DNA from: Cupriavidus sp. WGlv3
GTDB lineage: Bacteria > Pseudomonadota > Gammaproteobacteria > Burkholderiales > Burkholderiaceae
Reading direction: 5' to 3'
NCBI RefSeq assembly: GCF_023952475.1
Contig: NZ_JALHRX010000004.1
Location: forward strand, 248,001-312,000
DNA: 64,000 nucleotides
This document shows, one piece after another, positions 53,386 to 62,903 of the stretch. The position numbers and the translations under genes are program-made. The notes beneath the pieces are model-generated. The model saw only the letters and a program-made list of their open reading frames with translations, was not told the origin of the DNA and ran no database searches. How positions within the stretch are numbered: the first letter of the stretch is position 1; each line of letters begins with the position of its first letter.

Positions 53386-54288
53386 ATGCCGCGCATTAAT
53401 TTCGGGCTGGAAGATCTGCAGGCCTTTGTCGCCACCGCGGAACAAGGCAGCTTCCGCATGGCCGCGGAGGCCCTCCACATTTCCCAGCCCGCGCTGAGCC
53501 GGCGCATCGACAAACTCGAACGGACGCTTGGCTCCCGCCTGCTCGAACGGACCACGCGACGCGTGCAGGTGACCAACATTGGCCGGCAGTTCCTGGAGGA
53601 AGCCCGTGCTGCGCTGTCCATCCTCGACAGCGCGGTACTGCGACTCGGTGACGAGGTCACGCTCCAGCGCGGGCTTGTGACCGTGGCCGCGATACCGTCG
53701 TCGGTGCTGCATTTCCTGCCCGACGCAATTCATGAGTTCGGCTGCCGGCACCCCGGCGTGCGCGTGCGGGTGATTGACGAAAACGCGAACGACGTGCTGG
53801 CCAGCGTGATCTCCGGCGAGTCCGATTTCGGGCTCAATTTCATGGGCGCCCAGGAGCCGAACATCGAATTTCGCGCAATCCGCGCCGAGCCCTACCGGCT
53901 GGTGATGCGGCGTGACCATCCCTGGTCGGGGCGGGATGCCATCGCCTGGGATGAGCTTGCCGGCCAGCGGATGGTGAGCGTCTCGAAGCAAAGCGGCAAT
54001 CGCGCCTTGATCGAAAATGCCATCGCCCACCTGAGGCAACGCCCGACCATCCACTACGAAGCCAATCACGTTGTCGGGGTGCTGGCGCTGGTAGAGGCCG
54101 GCCTCGGCATGGCAGTGCTGCCCGGTATGGCGCTGCCGCACGATCATCCCCGGCTTTGCGGCTTGCCGTTGGTGGAGCCTTCCGTAGACCGGGTCCTTGG
54201 CCTGATACGGCGCCATGACCGGCCATTGCAGCCTGCCGCGCAGGCGTTGTACGGCACCCTGATAGCAGGCGCGGTGCCGGCGACGTGA
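53386..54288 (+). CDS. LysR-family transcriptional regulator
   Basis: 300 residues with an N-terminal LysR helix-turn-helix (LEDLQAFVATAEQGSFRMAAEALHISQPALSRRIDKLERTLG) and a periplasmic-binding-type effector domain (IPSSVLHFLPDAIHEFGCRHPGVRVRV, EAGLGMAVLPGMAL). It is divergent from the ModA-like gene, 130 bp apart, the usual LysR arrangement. Confidence 0.92.
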   Translation: MPRINFGLEDLQAFVATAEQGSFRMAAEALHISQPALSRRIDKLERTLGSRLLERTTRRVQVTNIGRQFLEEARAALSILDSAVLRLGDEVTLQRGLVTVAAIPSSVLHFLPDAIHEFGCRHPGVRVRVIDENANDVLASVISGESDFGLNFMGAQEPNIEFRAIRAEPYRLVMRRDHPWSGRDAIAWDELAGQRMVSVSKQSGNRALIENAIAHLRQRPTIHYEANHVVGVLALVEAGLGMAVLPGMALPHDHPRLCGLPLVEPSVDRVLGLIRRHDRPLQPAAQALYGTLIAGAVPAT

Positions 54289-54363
54289 ACTCGCAGGGCA
54301 GGCCGGAATCACGCTGACGGGAGCGCTGCGCCGTGGACGCATGCTCCAGGCCCCGCACCTGCC

Positions 54364-55496
54364 TCAGCCCATCCCCACCACACTAGACAACAACATCTTC
54401 ACCAGCACCGCCTGCCGCGTCGCCCCCGTCTTGGCAAAGATCCCCCGCAAATGCGCCCGCGCCGTGTTCTGCCCAGCCGCGCCGCGGCCTCATCGAGGGT
54501 CAGCCCGTCGACCATCAGCAGGGCCAGTTCGATCTCGGTGGGGGTCAGGTGGAACAGCTTGCGCAGGTTGGCGTGGGTGTTGCGCGGCGAGCCTGCGGGG
54601 TCGCGGATGAAGACCGCTACCGCGGGGCGGCGGGCCTTGTCCTCGCTGCGGTAGCTGAGCGGGATGGGGCGCACCAGCACGCTCAGCGGCGTGGGCGCGG
54701 CGGGCCGGCTGAGCGTGGTGACTTCGCTGCGGGGCGTAGCCAGCGCGTGAGCCTGCGCGGCGCTCTCCAGGATCTTGCGGAACCTGCGGTTTTCCATCGG
54801 GCAGTGCGCGTGCAGCGCGCCGTCTGCCAGGTAGAGGCCGTCGCGGGCGCGCAGCAGGCGGCCGGCGACGTCGTTGCTGCGGATGCAGCGGCCGTGCTCG
54901 TCCAGGATGACCGTGCCCACCTGCATGCGGTCGACCGCATCGGCGTAGAGCGACCGTTCGGAGGCCAGCACGTCGAGCGCGGCATGCAGGTCGACGGCGC
55001 GCTTCAGGTGCGGCAGCAGGTCCTGCAGCAGGGCCGTGTCGGCACTGCCGAAGTCTTGTCCCGCCGCGGTGCGGCTGATGAACAGCGCGCATTCGACGCC
55101 ATCCGGCGTGACCAGGTTGGCTGCCAGGATGTAGCGCAGGCCGAGCGGCTGCAGGTATTGCACATGGAACGGATGCGCCAGCCAGCCGGCTTCGCCGAAC
55201 AGTTCGTCGGCGCTGAAGAGGCGGTCGGGGTGCAGGTCCAGGAAGGGGCACAGCGCATAGTATTGCTCGCTGTATGAGGGCTCGCCGGGCAGGTGGGGGC
55301 CGTAGTCGGAGGCGTTGACGATCAGGCCGGGACGGTCGGTGGCGGGGTGGCGCAGAACCAGCGTGACAAAGGCGGCGGCCAGGCGCTGGCGGAGGCTTTC
55401 GAGGAAGCCGGCCCAGGGGACGGTTTCGGTGGGGCCCTGGTAGAGTTGGGCGAGCAGGGCGCTGAGTTCGGCGGCTGGAAGGGAAGCTGGCAGCAT
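54364..55496 (-). pseudogene. LuxR-family regulator with a frameshift in the recognition helix
   Basis: Residues 1-340 read as an intact effector part and the start of a LuxR helix-turn-helix (HLTPTEIELALLMVDGLTLDEAAARLG). At about 54471 the frame breaks: the continuing frame gives RTRRGRICGG and a stop at 54399, while the other frame restores the family ending (QNTARAHLRGIFAKTGATRQ, then VLVKMLLSSVV) to a stop at 54364. A loss of about 7 bp between two GGGC copies would explain it. The DNA-binding helix would be destroyed. Confidence 0.75.
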
Positions 55497-55527
55497 GGTC
55501 GAGGCGATTCGGTGGGCCGCCGGCGTG

Positions 55528-55652
55528 CTCCCCTCTCCCGCCTGCGGGAGAGGGGCTGGGGGAGAGGGCCGGCGGTGGCAATGCCGACGGTCTGCGCTTC
55601 GTCGAGGCGCCGGCCCTCTCCCCGACCCGCTCCCGCAAGCGGGCGAGGGAGT
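55528..55652. repeat. Extragenic palindromic element
   Basis: Nested GC-rich inverted repeats: CTCCCCTCTCCCGC / GCGGGAGAGGGG (55528-55555), then a perfect 16-bp pair GGGGAGAGGGCCGGCG (55559-55574) / CGCCGGCCCTCTCCCC (55608-55623), and CTCCCGCAAGCGGG (55631-55644). Such CTCTCCCGC-type elements are scattered in Cupriavidus and Ralstonia genomes. It separates the LuxR gene from cysNC. Confidence 0.75.
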
Positions 55653-55714
55653 ACGCAATCGGTCAGTTTTTCCCATCGTACCCACCCCCACCACCGCCTC
55701 ATCGTCCGTTCAGC

Positions 55715-57637
55715 CTAGGGCCTGTCCCTTAGCCACGCCACGATCCGCTCCGTCGCCTGCTCGGCGGTGTCGCCGGTGGTGTCGATGCGGATCTCAGGAT
55801 GCTCGGGCGGCTCGTAGGGCGAGTCGATGCCGGTGAAGTTCTTCAGCTCCCCGCGGCGCGCCTTGCGGTACAGGCCCTTGGGATCGCGTTGCTCGGCCAC
55901 GGCCAGCGGCGTGTCGATGAAGACTTCGATGAACTCGCCATTCCCGGCCAGCGTGCGCGCCATCTCGCGTTCCGAGCGGAAGGGGGAGATGAAGGACACC
56001 AGCACGATCAGCCCCGCATCCAGCATCAGCCTTGCCACCTCCGCCACGCGCCGGATGTTCTCGATGCGGTCCGCTTCGGAGAAACCCAGATCCTTGTTCA
56101 GGCCATGGCGGACATTGTCGCCATCGAGCAGGTAGGTGTGGTGGCCGCACGCGTGCAGGCGCTTTTCCACCAGGTTGGCGATGGTGGACTTGCCCGCGCC
56201 GGAGAGCCCGGTGAACCAGACGATGCGCGGTGACTGGTGCTTGAGCGCGGCATGCGCGCGGCGGTCCACGTCGATGGCCTGCCAGTGGACGTTCTGCGCC
56301 CGGCGCAGCGCAAAATGCAGCATGCCGGCGCCAACCGTGTTGTTGGTGAGGCGGTCGATCAGGATAAAGCCGCCCAGCTCGCGGTTGCGCGCGTACGGGT
56401 CGAACGCCACCGGCTGGTCCAGGTGCAGGTTGCAGACGCCGATCTCGTTCAGCTCCAGCGTGCGCGCGGCCAGGTGCTCGAGCGTATTGACGTTGACCTT
56501 GTACTTGGGCTGGGCCACGGTCACGCCCACGGTGCGCGTGCCGAGCTTGAGCAGGTAGGGGCGCCCGGGCAGCATGGCGTCCTCGTTCATCCAGACCAGC
56601 GTCGCCTCGAACTGGTCGGCCACCGCGGGCGGGTCTTCGGCGCAGGCCAGCACGTCGCCGCGGCTGATGTCGATCTCGTCGGCCAGGGTCAGCGTCACCG
56701 CCTGGCCGCGCAGGGCTTGCTCGCATGCGCCGGCGGCGCCGACGATGCCGGTGACGCGGCTTTCGCGGCCGGAGGGCAGTGCGCGCACGCGGTCGCCGCG
56801 CCGGATCACGCCGGCGCTGACGGTGCCGGCAAAGCCGCGGAAGTCCAGGTTGGGGCGGTTGACCCACTGCACCGGCAGCCGGAACGACTCGTCCTGCGCG
56901 GGCGCGTGGTCGATCGGCACGCTCTCGAGGTGGTCCATCAGCGTCGGGCCCTGGTACCACGGCGTATTGGCGCTGGGCGCGGTGATGTTGTCGCCGCGCA
57001 GCGCGGACATGGGGATGCAGACAATGTCGGTCAGGCCGATCTGCCGTGCGAACTCGCGGTATTCCTTCTCGATGCGCGTATGGACCTCGCGCGAGTAGTC
57101 CACCATGTCGAGTTTGTTGACGGCCAGCACCACGCGCCGGATGCCGAGCGTGGCCACCAGGAAGCTGTGGCGCCGCGTCTGCGTCTGCACGCCGCGACGC
57201 GCGTCGACCAGCAGGATGGCCAGGTCGGCGGTGGAGGCGCCGGTGACCATGTTGCGCGTGTATTGCTCATGGCCTGGGGTGTCGGCGACGATGAACTTGC
57301 GCTTGTCGGTGGCGAAGAAGCGGTAGGCCACGTCGATGGTGATGCCCTGTTCGCGCTCGGCGGCCAGGCCGTCCACCAGCAGCGCAAAGTCCAGGTTCTC
57401 GCCCTGCGTGCCCATCTTCTTCGAGTCGGCTTCGAGTTGCGCCAGCTGGTCCTCGAACAGCATCTTCGATTCATACAGCAGCCGGCCGATCAGCGTGCTC
57501 TTGCCGTCGTCGACGCTGCCGCAGGTGATGAAGCGCAGCAGGCTCTTGTGTTGCTGGGCGCGCAGATACTGGGCGATCTCGCTCTGCGTGCCGGCGGGTT
57601 GCGCCATTGCCGGCGCGTTGTCGATCAGGGTTTCCAT
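55715..57637 (-). CDS. cysNC: Fused sulfate adenylyltransferase subunit 1 / APS kinase (NodQ-like)
   Basis: 640-residue bifunctional protein. The N-terminal CysN part is a GTPase ([39 protein letters not shown]) that drives ATP sulfurylase; the C-terminal APS kinase ([18 protein letters not shown] near residue 465, [17 protein letters not shown]) turns APS into PAPS. The ATG at 57637 overlaps the cysD stop by one base. The fused form is that of NodQ, used to supply PAPS for sulfation. The adjacent sulfotransferase supports this role here rather than assimilation. Confidence 0.95.
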   Translation of the reverse strand: METLIDNAPAMAQPAGTQSEIAQYLRAQQHKSLLRFITCGSVDDGKSTLIGRLLYESKMLFEDQLAQLEADSKKMGTQGENLDFALLVDGLAAEREQGITIDVAYRFFATDKRKFIVADTPGHEQYTRNMVTGASTADLAILLVDARRGVQTQTRRHSFLVATLGIRRVVLAVNKLDMVDYSREVHTRIEKEYREFARQIGLTDIVCIPMSALRGDNITAPSANTPWYQGPTLMDHLESVPIDHAPAQDESFRLPVQWVNRPNLDFRGFAGTVSAGVIRRGDRVRALPSGRESRVTGIVGAAGACEQALRGQAVTLTLADEIDISRGDVLACAEDPPAVADQFEATLVWMNEDAMLPGRPYLLKLGTRTVGVTVAQPKYKVNVNTLEHLAARTLELNEIGVCNLHLDQPVAFDPYARNRELGGFILIDRLTNNTVGAGMLHFALRRAQNVHWQAIDVDRRAHAALKHQSPRIVWFTGLSGAGKSTIANLVEKRLHACGHHTYLLDGDNVRHGLNKDLGFSEADRIENIRRVAEVARLMLDAGLIVLVSFISPFRSEREMARTLAGNGEFIEVFIDTPLAVAEQRDPKGLYRKARRGELKNFTGIDSPYEPPEHPEIRIDTTGDTAEQATERIVAWLRDRP

Positions 57638-58533
57638 CAGAAGTATCCCTCCTGCTTTTTCTTCTCCATCGAACCGGCCGAATCGCTGTCGATCAGCCGT
57701 CCCTGGCGCTCCGACGTGGTCGCCCGCAGCATTTCCTGGATGATGCCGCCGAGCGTGTCGGCGTCGCTCTCGATCGCGCCGGTGAGCGGGTAGCACCCCA
57801 GCGTGCGGAAGCGCACCTTGCGCAGTTGCGGGGTTTCGCCAGGACGCAGCGGCAGGCGCTCGTCGTCGACCATGATCAAGGTGCCGTCGCGCTCCACCAC
57901 CGGCCGTTCCCTGGCGAAGTACAGCGGCACGATCGGGATTTCGTTCAGGTAGATGTATTGCCAGATGTCGAGCTCGGTCCAGTTCGACAGCGGAAACACG
58001 CGCAGGCTCTCGCCCTTGCGCTTGCGCGTGTTGTACTGGCGCCAGAGTTCGGGGCGCTGCATCTTCGGATCCCAGCGGTGCTGCGCGGTGCGCACCGAGA
58101 ACACGCGCTCCTTGGCGCGGGATTTCTCTTCGTCGCGGCGCGCGCCGCCGAAGGCCGCGTCAAAGCCGTAGTGGTCCAGCGCCTGCTTCAGCCCCTGCGT
58201 TTTCCACACGTCGGTGTGGACGGCCGAGCCATGCTCGTGCGGGCTGATATTGCGCGCCAGCCCTTCGGGGTTGATGTGCACGCGCAGGTCCAGGCCGAGC
58301 CGCGCCGCGGTCTGGTCGCGGAACGCGATCATCTCGCGGAATTTCCACGTGGTATCGACATGCAGCAGCGGGAACGGCGGCCGCGCGGGATGGAAGGCCT
58401 TCATCGCCAGGTGCAGCATCACCGCGCTGTCCTTGCCGATCGAATAGAGCATGACGGGGTTCTCGCAGTCCGCCACCACCTCCCGCATGATGTGGATGCT
58501 CTCGGCCTCCAGTTGCTCCAGGTGGGTCAACAT
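57637..58533 (-). CDS. cysD: Sulfate adenylyltransferase subunit 2 (NodP-like)
   Basis: 298-residue ATP sulfurylase small subunit with the PP-loop [46 protein letters not shown] and the C-terminal segment [21 protein letters not shown]. Start at 58533 (GGAGACC upstream). Operon with cysNC. Divergent, across a long palindrome, from the DUF1214-sulfotransferase operon. Confidence 0.96.
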   Translation of the reverse strand: MLTHLEQLEAESIHIMREVVADCENPVMLYSIGKDSAVMLHLAMKAFHPARPPFPLLHVDTTWKFREMIAFRDQTAARLGLDLRVHINPEGLARNISPHEHGSAVHTDVWKTQGLKQALDHYGFDAAFGGARRDEEKSRAKERVFSVRTAQHRWDPKMQRPELWRQYNTRKRKGESLRVFPLSNWTELDIWQYIYLNEIPIVPLYFARERPVVERDGTLIMVDDERLPLRPGETPQLRKVRFRTLGCYPLTGAIESDADTLGGIIQEMLRATTSERQGRLIDSDSAGSMEKKKQEGYF

Positions 58534-58640
58534 CGGGGTCTCCTTTTTATCCTCTTGGTCCTCTGGGTTTGCCGGTGCCGCGCATGGTTGTCGCGGCCGT
58601 CTGGCATGGCCACAAGGTAGCGAGCCGGGGGCCTGCGCCA

Positions 58641-58705
58641 CTTCGTCCGGGCGGACTAAGAAATCGCGGGCCGCGGCGCGCATTTCCTAGTCCACCCGGA
58701 CGAGG
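58641..58705. promoter_or_regulatory. 65-bp imperfect palindrome between cysD and the sulfotransferase operon
   Basis: Arms GTCCGGGCGGACTAAGAAAT (58645-58664) and ATTTCCTAGTCCACCCGGAC (58682-58701) match in 18 of 20 positions; the match extends 3 of 4 further bases outside. The loop is CG-rich with GCCGCGGC at its middle. It lies between the two divergent starts. Candidate shared operator; a REP-like extragenic element is the alternative. Confidence 0.65.
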
Positions 58706-58763
58706 AAGGAGCCGTCCTGCGCTGGGTATCGTTGCTGCGCCGACCAACCACGGGAGCAGGCAG

Positions 58764-59882
58764 ATGGCGACCTCCACCGAAGACCAATTGCTGAGCGGCC
58801 AGACCTGGGCCGAGTTTTGCGAGGTACTCAAGCGCAGCGGGCAGCAGATCCTGCGCCCGGAAGCGCCGACGGATGCGCTCACGCGCGCCGAGGGCTTCCG
58901 CTACCTGAGCCGCTTGCTGCGCATCGCGCTGGAAATGCATGTGGAATTTGCCGATCCGGCGTTCCCAGGCTTGTTCTCGCCGTCGCACGAGACCGCCAAG
59001 ATCGGCGCGGACAATCCGGACAACCTGTACCGCTACGCACGCCTGGACGGCAATGCGGCGTACCGCATCCGCGGCCGGCGCGGCACGGTGGCGTATCTGA
59101 GCTTCGGCACGCAGAAGGGCGGCTACGAAGCCGACGGGCGCATGGTCCAGACCGGTTTTATCGACAGCAACAAGCTGGCCGTGGAGCCGGACGGCAGTTT
59201 CGAGATCACGCTCAGCGCCGAGCCTCAGCTGCAGCAGCCGGGCAACTGGGTGCGCATGGAGCCGTCCACCAATGCGCTGGTGGTGCGCCAGACCTTTCTC
59301 GACCGCAAGGCGGAGACGCCGGCGGAACTGCAGATCGAGCGACTCGACGCCAACGGCAAGCCGCCCGCGCTGAGCGCGGAGCGTTTGCACGCCGGGCTGC
59401 TGCGCGCCGCCGGTTTTGTCGAGGGCACCGCGCGCATCTTTGCCGACTGGGCCGAGGGCTACGGCGGCCATGTCAACGCGCTGCCGCCCGCGGACCAGGC
59501 GGTGTGCCAGGCGGCGGGCGGCGATCCCAATATCTTTTACTACCACTCGTGCTGGCGTCTCGCCGATGACGAGGCGCTGGTGGTCGAGGTCGAGCGGGTG
59601 CCGGAGTGCGAGTTCTGGAACTTCCAGATCAACAACTACTGGATGGAATCGCTCGACTACCGCTATCACGACATCTGCCTCAACAAGCATGGCGCCCGTC
59701 TTAACGCCAATGGCGGCGTCACCGTGATCCTCAGCGCGCGCGACCCGGGCCTGCCCAACTGGCTGGAAACCGCCGGCCATCACAACGGCACCATGTGCTG
59801 GCGCTGGGTCGGCGCGGCGCAGCCCGCGCATCCGCGCACGCGCGTGGTCAAGCTTGCATCGCTCAGGGAGAACAACGCATGA
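58764..59882 (+). CDS. DUF1214 domain protein
   Basis: 372-residue soluble protein whose C-terminal third is DUF1214 (FWNFQINNYWMESLDYRYHD, then NKHGARLNANGGVTVILSAR and NWLETAGHHNGTMCWRWVG). N-terminal part: helical (AEFCEVLKRSGQQILRPEAP) followed by a beta-rich segment with GNAAYRIRGRRGTVAYLSFG. DUF1214 proteins have no proven activity. The stop overlaps the start of the sulfotransferase (ATGA), so the two are made together. Start after GGGAGCAGGC. Confidence 0.88.
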   Translation: MATSTEDQLLSGQTWAEFCEVLKRSGQQILRPEAPTDALTRAEGFRYLSRLLRIALEMHVEFADPAFPGLFSPSHETAKIGADNPDNLYRYARLDGNAAYRIRGRRGTVAYLSFGTQKGGYEADGRMVQTGFIDSNKLAVEPDGSFEITLSAEPQLQQPGNWVRMEPSTNALVVRQTFLDRKAETPAELQIERLDANGKPPALSAERLHAGLLRAAGFVEGTARIFADWAEGYGGHVNALPPADQAVCQAAGGDPNIFYYHSCWRLADDEALVVEVERVPECEFWNFQINNYWMESLDYRYHDICLNKHGARLNANGGVTVILSARDPGLPNWLETAGHHNGTMCWRWVGAAQPAHPRTRVVKLASLRENNA

Positions 59883-61048
59883 ATGCCATCAACGTGGAAC
59901 GCCTGCTGGCGCAGGCGAGCGAGCAGGCCGGCGGCCTGGACGACTTCGGTCCGGGCAACTATCGCGAGGCGCTGCGGGTGCTGTCGGACTCGCTGGCACG
60001 CGAGGCCCACCTGTCGGCGCAAGGCGCGCAGATGCTGGAAGGCAAGCTGCAGGGCCAGCTGGTGAACCGGCTGGTGGTCCAGGACTTCTGCCGGCGCCAC
60101 CCGGAGATCCTGCAGGAGCGCGTGGACGATCCGTTGGTGATCGTCGGCCTGCCGCGCACCGGCACCACGCTGCTGCAGCGCATGTTGGCCACCGACGCGC
60201 GCTTCAGCTCGGCGGCGTGGTGGGAGACCCGCTATCCTGCCCCGCTGCCGGGTGAGGACGTGCGCGATCCCAGTCGGCGCATCGCCGCGGCGCGCGAGGA
60301 AGTCGCGCAGATGATCCGGTTCATCCCGGACATCCTTGCCATCCACCCGCTCGACGCGATGGCTGCCGACGAGGAATTCATGCTGATGGAGCATTCGTTC
60401 CTGTGCGCGATGGATTCCTACGCCAACGTGCCGGCTTACACCGGCTGGCTGGCGCAGCAGGACCATACCGAGGTCTATGCCTGCCTGAAGACCATGCTGC
60501 AGTTCCTGCAGTGGCAGAAGCGCCAGCGTGGGGAGAAGCCGGCGCAGCGCTGGGTGCTGAAGACCCCGCAGCACCTGCATACGCTGGAGGTGCTGTTCCG
60601 GGTGTTCCCGGGCGCCCAGGTGGTGCTGACCCACCGCGATCCGGTGCAGACCATTCCGTCGATGGCGAGCATGGCGCATACGCTGTGGAAGCTGTACGCC
60701 GACGCTCCGGATCCCGTCACGGCCGGCCGCCAGTGGAGCGAACAGATGCGGCGCGGCACCGACCACGCCATGGCCGTGCGCGACGCCATGCCGGCCGAGC
60801 GCTTCCTCGACGTGCGCTTCGAGGACACGGTACGCGATCCCTTCGGCGTGGCGCAGGCGGTCTACCGCTTCGCCGGCATGCCGCTGACCGAGGCGGCGCG
60901 CGCCGGCATGTGGGCCTGGATGGAAAGCAACCCGCGCAACCAGCGCGCGGCGCATGCCTATACGCCGGAACGGTTCGGGCTGAGCCAGGCGCAACTTGAG
61001 CGCGATTTCGCCGGTTACCGTGCGCGGCACATCGTGGGCCGCGCCTGA
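59879..61048 (+). CDS. PAPS-dependent sulfotransferase family protein
   Basis: 389-residue sulfotransferase (Sulfotransfer_3 type). The 5'-phosphosulfate loop is VIVGLPRTGTTLLQRMLATD and the 3'-phosphate motif is VVLTHRDPVQTIPSMASM; VLKTPQHLHTLEVLF and RFLDVRFEDTVRDP are also family segments. No signal peptide, so it acts in the cytoplasm on a small molecule, lipid or sterol-like acceptor. PAPS would come from the divergent cysD-cysNC pair. Acceptor unknown. Confidence 0.9.
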   Translation: MNAINVERLLAQASEQAGGLDDFGPGNYREALRVLSDSLAREAHLSAQGAQMLEGKLQGQLVNRLVVQDFCRRHPEILQERVDDPLVIVGLPRTGTTLLQRMLATDARFSSAAWWETRYPAPLPGEDVRDPSRRIAAAREEVAQMIRFIPDILAIHPLDAMAADEEFMLMEHSFLCAMDSYANVPAYTGWLAQQDHTEVYACLKTMLQFLQWQKRQRGEKPAQRWVLKTPQHLHTLEVLFRVFPGAQVVLTHRDPVQTIPSMASMAHTLWKLYADAPDPVTAGRQWSEQMRRGTDHAMAVRDAMPAERFLDVRFEDTVRDPFGVAQAVYRFAGMPLTEAARAGMWAWMESNPRNQRAAHAYTPERFGLSQAQLERDFAGYRARHIVGRA

Positions 61049-61075
61049 GACCGATAACAACGAGGAGACACCAAC

Positions 61076-61867
61076 ATGCTGCTGAAAGACAAGATCGTCA
61101 TCGTATCCGGCATCGGCCCCGGACTGGGCATCAAGCTCGCTGTCGAGGCCGCGCGCGAAGGCGCCCGCGCCGTGGCCATTGCCGCGCGCACCGAAGCGAA
61201 ACTGGACGAAGCGCAGGCCCGCATCGATGCCCTCGGCGCAGATTGCGAGGTGCTGAAGGTGGTGACCGACATCACCGACCGCGCCCAGTCGCGCCACCTT
61301 GCCAGCGAGACCCTGCGCCGCTTTGGCCGCATCGACGCGCTGGTCAACAGCGCTTTCCAGCACGGTAATTTCCCCGAGCCGGTGGAAGCGGCCGACCTGG
61401 ACGTGTGGCGCCAGGTGTTCGACACCAATGTCTTCGGCACCATGACGCTGACGCAGGAGGTGGCGGCGCTGATGAAGCCGCAGGGCGGCGGCGCCATCGT
61501 GATGATCAACACCCAGGCCACGCGCAAGCCGATGCCGGGCGAATCCGGCTACGCCGCGTCCAAGGGCGCGCTGGCGGTGGCGGTCAAGTATCTGGCGCGT
61601 GAGCTGGGGCCGCATGGCATCCGTGCCAACAGCATCTTCATGGGCTGGATGTGGGGCGCGCCGGTGCAGGGCTATGTGCGCCACGCCGCCGCCGAGCAGG
61701 GTGTGAGCGAAGACGCGGTGATCGCGCCGGTGACCGCGCAGATCGCGCTGGGCCGGATGCCGACCGACGACGATTGCGCGCGCGCTGCGCTGTTTCTCGT
61801 GTCAGACTACGCCAGGGCCATCACCGGCGCCTCGCTGGACGCCAATGGTGGCGATTTCATGCCCTGA
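61076..61867 (+). CDS. Short-chain dehydrogenase/reductase of the sulfotransferase operon
   Basis: 263-residue SDR with SGIGPGLGIKLAVEAAREGA (a less common form of the nucleotide loop), NSAFQHGN, TQATRKPMPGESGYAASKGAL (Tyr, Lys in place) and a DANGGDFMP end. It follows the sulfotransferase by 27 bp. An oxidation or reduction at the hydroxyl group that is to be sulfated, or of the product, is likely. Confidence 0.88.
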   Translation: MLLKDKIVIVSGIGPGLGIKLAVEAAREGARAVAIAARTEAKLDEAQARIDALGADCEVLKVVTDITDRAQSRHLASETLRRFGRIDALVNSAFQHGNFPEPVEAADLDVWRQVFDTNVFGTMTLTQEVAALMKPQGGGAIVMINTQATRKPMPGESGYAASKGALAVAVKYLARELGPHGIRANSIFMGWMWGAPVQGYVRHAAAEQGVSEDAVIAPVTAQIALGRMPTDDDCARAALFLVSDYARAITGASLDANGGDFMP

Positions 61868-61886
61868 GCCCACAGCACCGCATGCC

Positions 61887-62903
61887 ATGACAAGCTACTT
61901 TGCCTTCAACGGCGACGCCGACGGCCTGTGCGCGCTGCAGCAACTGCGCCTGGCCGGCGGTTCGCACGCCAGCGACGCCACGCTGGTGACCGGCGTCAAG
62001 CGCGATATCCGGCTGCTCGAGCGCATCGACGCGCGCGCCGGCGATACCGTGACGGCGCTCGACATCTCGCTCGAGCAGAATCGCGATGGCCTGCTGCGGC
62101 TGCTCGACGCCGGGGTGGAGGTGGACTACTTCGACCACCACCACGCCGGCGAGGTGCCGTCGCATGCCGGCCTGCGCGCGCATATCGACGAGGCGGCGCA
62201 GGTCTGCACCAGCATCCTGGTCGACCGCCACCTGGGCGGGCGCCACCGGCGCTGGGCGGTTACCGCGGCCTTTGGCGACAACCTCGGCGACGTGGCGCGC
62301 GCGATGGCGGCGCAGCTGGGCCTGGACGCCGGCCAGACGGCGGTGCTGGAGCGGCTCGGCACCTGCCTGAACTACAACGCGTACGGCGAGTGCGTGGCCG
62401 ACCTGCATTGCAACCCCGCCGAACTGGCGCAGCACATGCTGCCCTTCGCCGACCCGCTGGACTTCGCCGCGCAGTGCGCCACTTTCACGCTGCTGTGCGA
62501 CGGCTACGAGGACGACATGGTCCAGGCGCGCCGCCTCTCGCCCGTGCATGAAGTGCCCGGCGCCGCGCTGCTGTTGCTGCCCGACGCACCATGGGCACGG
62601 CGCGCGATCGGCGTGCTTGCCAACGAGCTGGTGCGCAGGCGTCCCGGCGATGCGATCGGCCTGCTGTCGCCCCGGTCCGGCGGCGGCTTTGCCGTCAGCG
62701 TGCGGGTGCCGCCGCACAGCGCCACCGGCGCGGCAGACTTCTGCCGCAGCTTCGACACCGGCGGCGGCCGGCGCCTGGCCGGCGGCATCAACCACCTGCC
62801 GGACCCCGACGTGGAGCGCTTCACACGCAGCTTTGCCGACTGCTTCGGCGCGCCGCTCAGCCCGGCGGGACAAACTCCGTCACCTCCAGGTCGAAGCCGG
62901 TGA
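61887..62903 (+). CDS. DHH-family phosphoesterase
   Basis: 338-residue protein of the DHH superfamily. Metal-binding motifs: FNGDADGLCALQQL (motif I), ALDISLEQN, VDYFDHHHAGEVP (DHH motif), FGDNLGD. The C-terminal GGGRRLAGGINHLP resembles the DHHA1 end (GGG..). NrnA-type members remove phosphate from pAp, the by-product of sulfotransferase reactions, and also degrade nanoRNA. Located 19 bp after the SDR of the sulfation operon, a pAp-phosphatase role is inferred. The 3' end overlaps the convergent RibBA-like gene by 47 bp. Confidence 0.85.
   Translation: MTSYFAFNGDADGLCALQQLRLAGGSHASDATLVTGVKRDIRLLERIDARAGDTVTALDISLEQNRDGLLRLLDAGVEVDYFDHHHAGEVPSHAGLRAHIDEAAQVCTSILVDRHLGGRHRRWAVTAAFGDNLGDVARAMAAQLGLDAGQTAVLERLGTCLNYNAYGECVADLHCNPAELAQHMLPFADPLDFAAQCATFTLLCDGYEDDMVQARRLSPVHEVPGAALLLLPDAPWARRAIGVLANELVRRRPGDAIGLLSPRSGGGFAVSVRVPPHSATGAADFCRSFDTGGGRRLAGGINHLPDPDVERFTRSFADCFGAPLSPAGQTPSPPGRSR

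Noticed and set aside
55528..55652. CRISPR array
   Set aside because: The repeats are inverted palindromes without regular spacers or cas genes.
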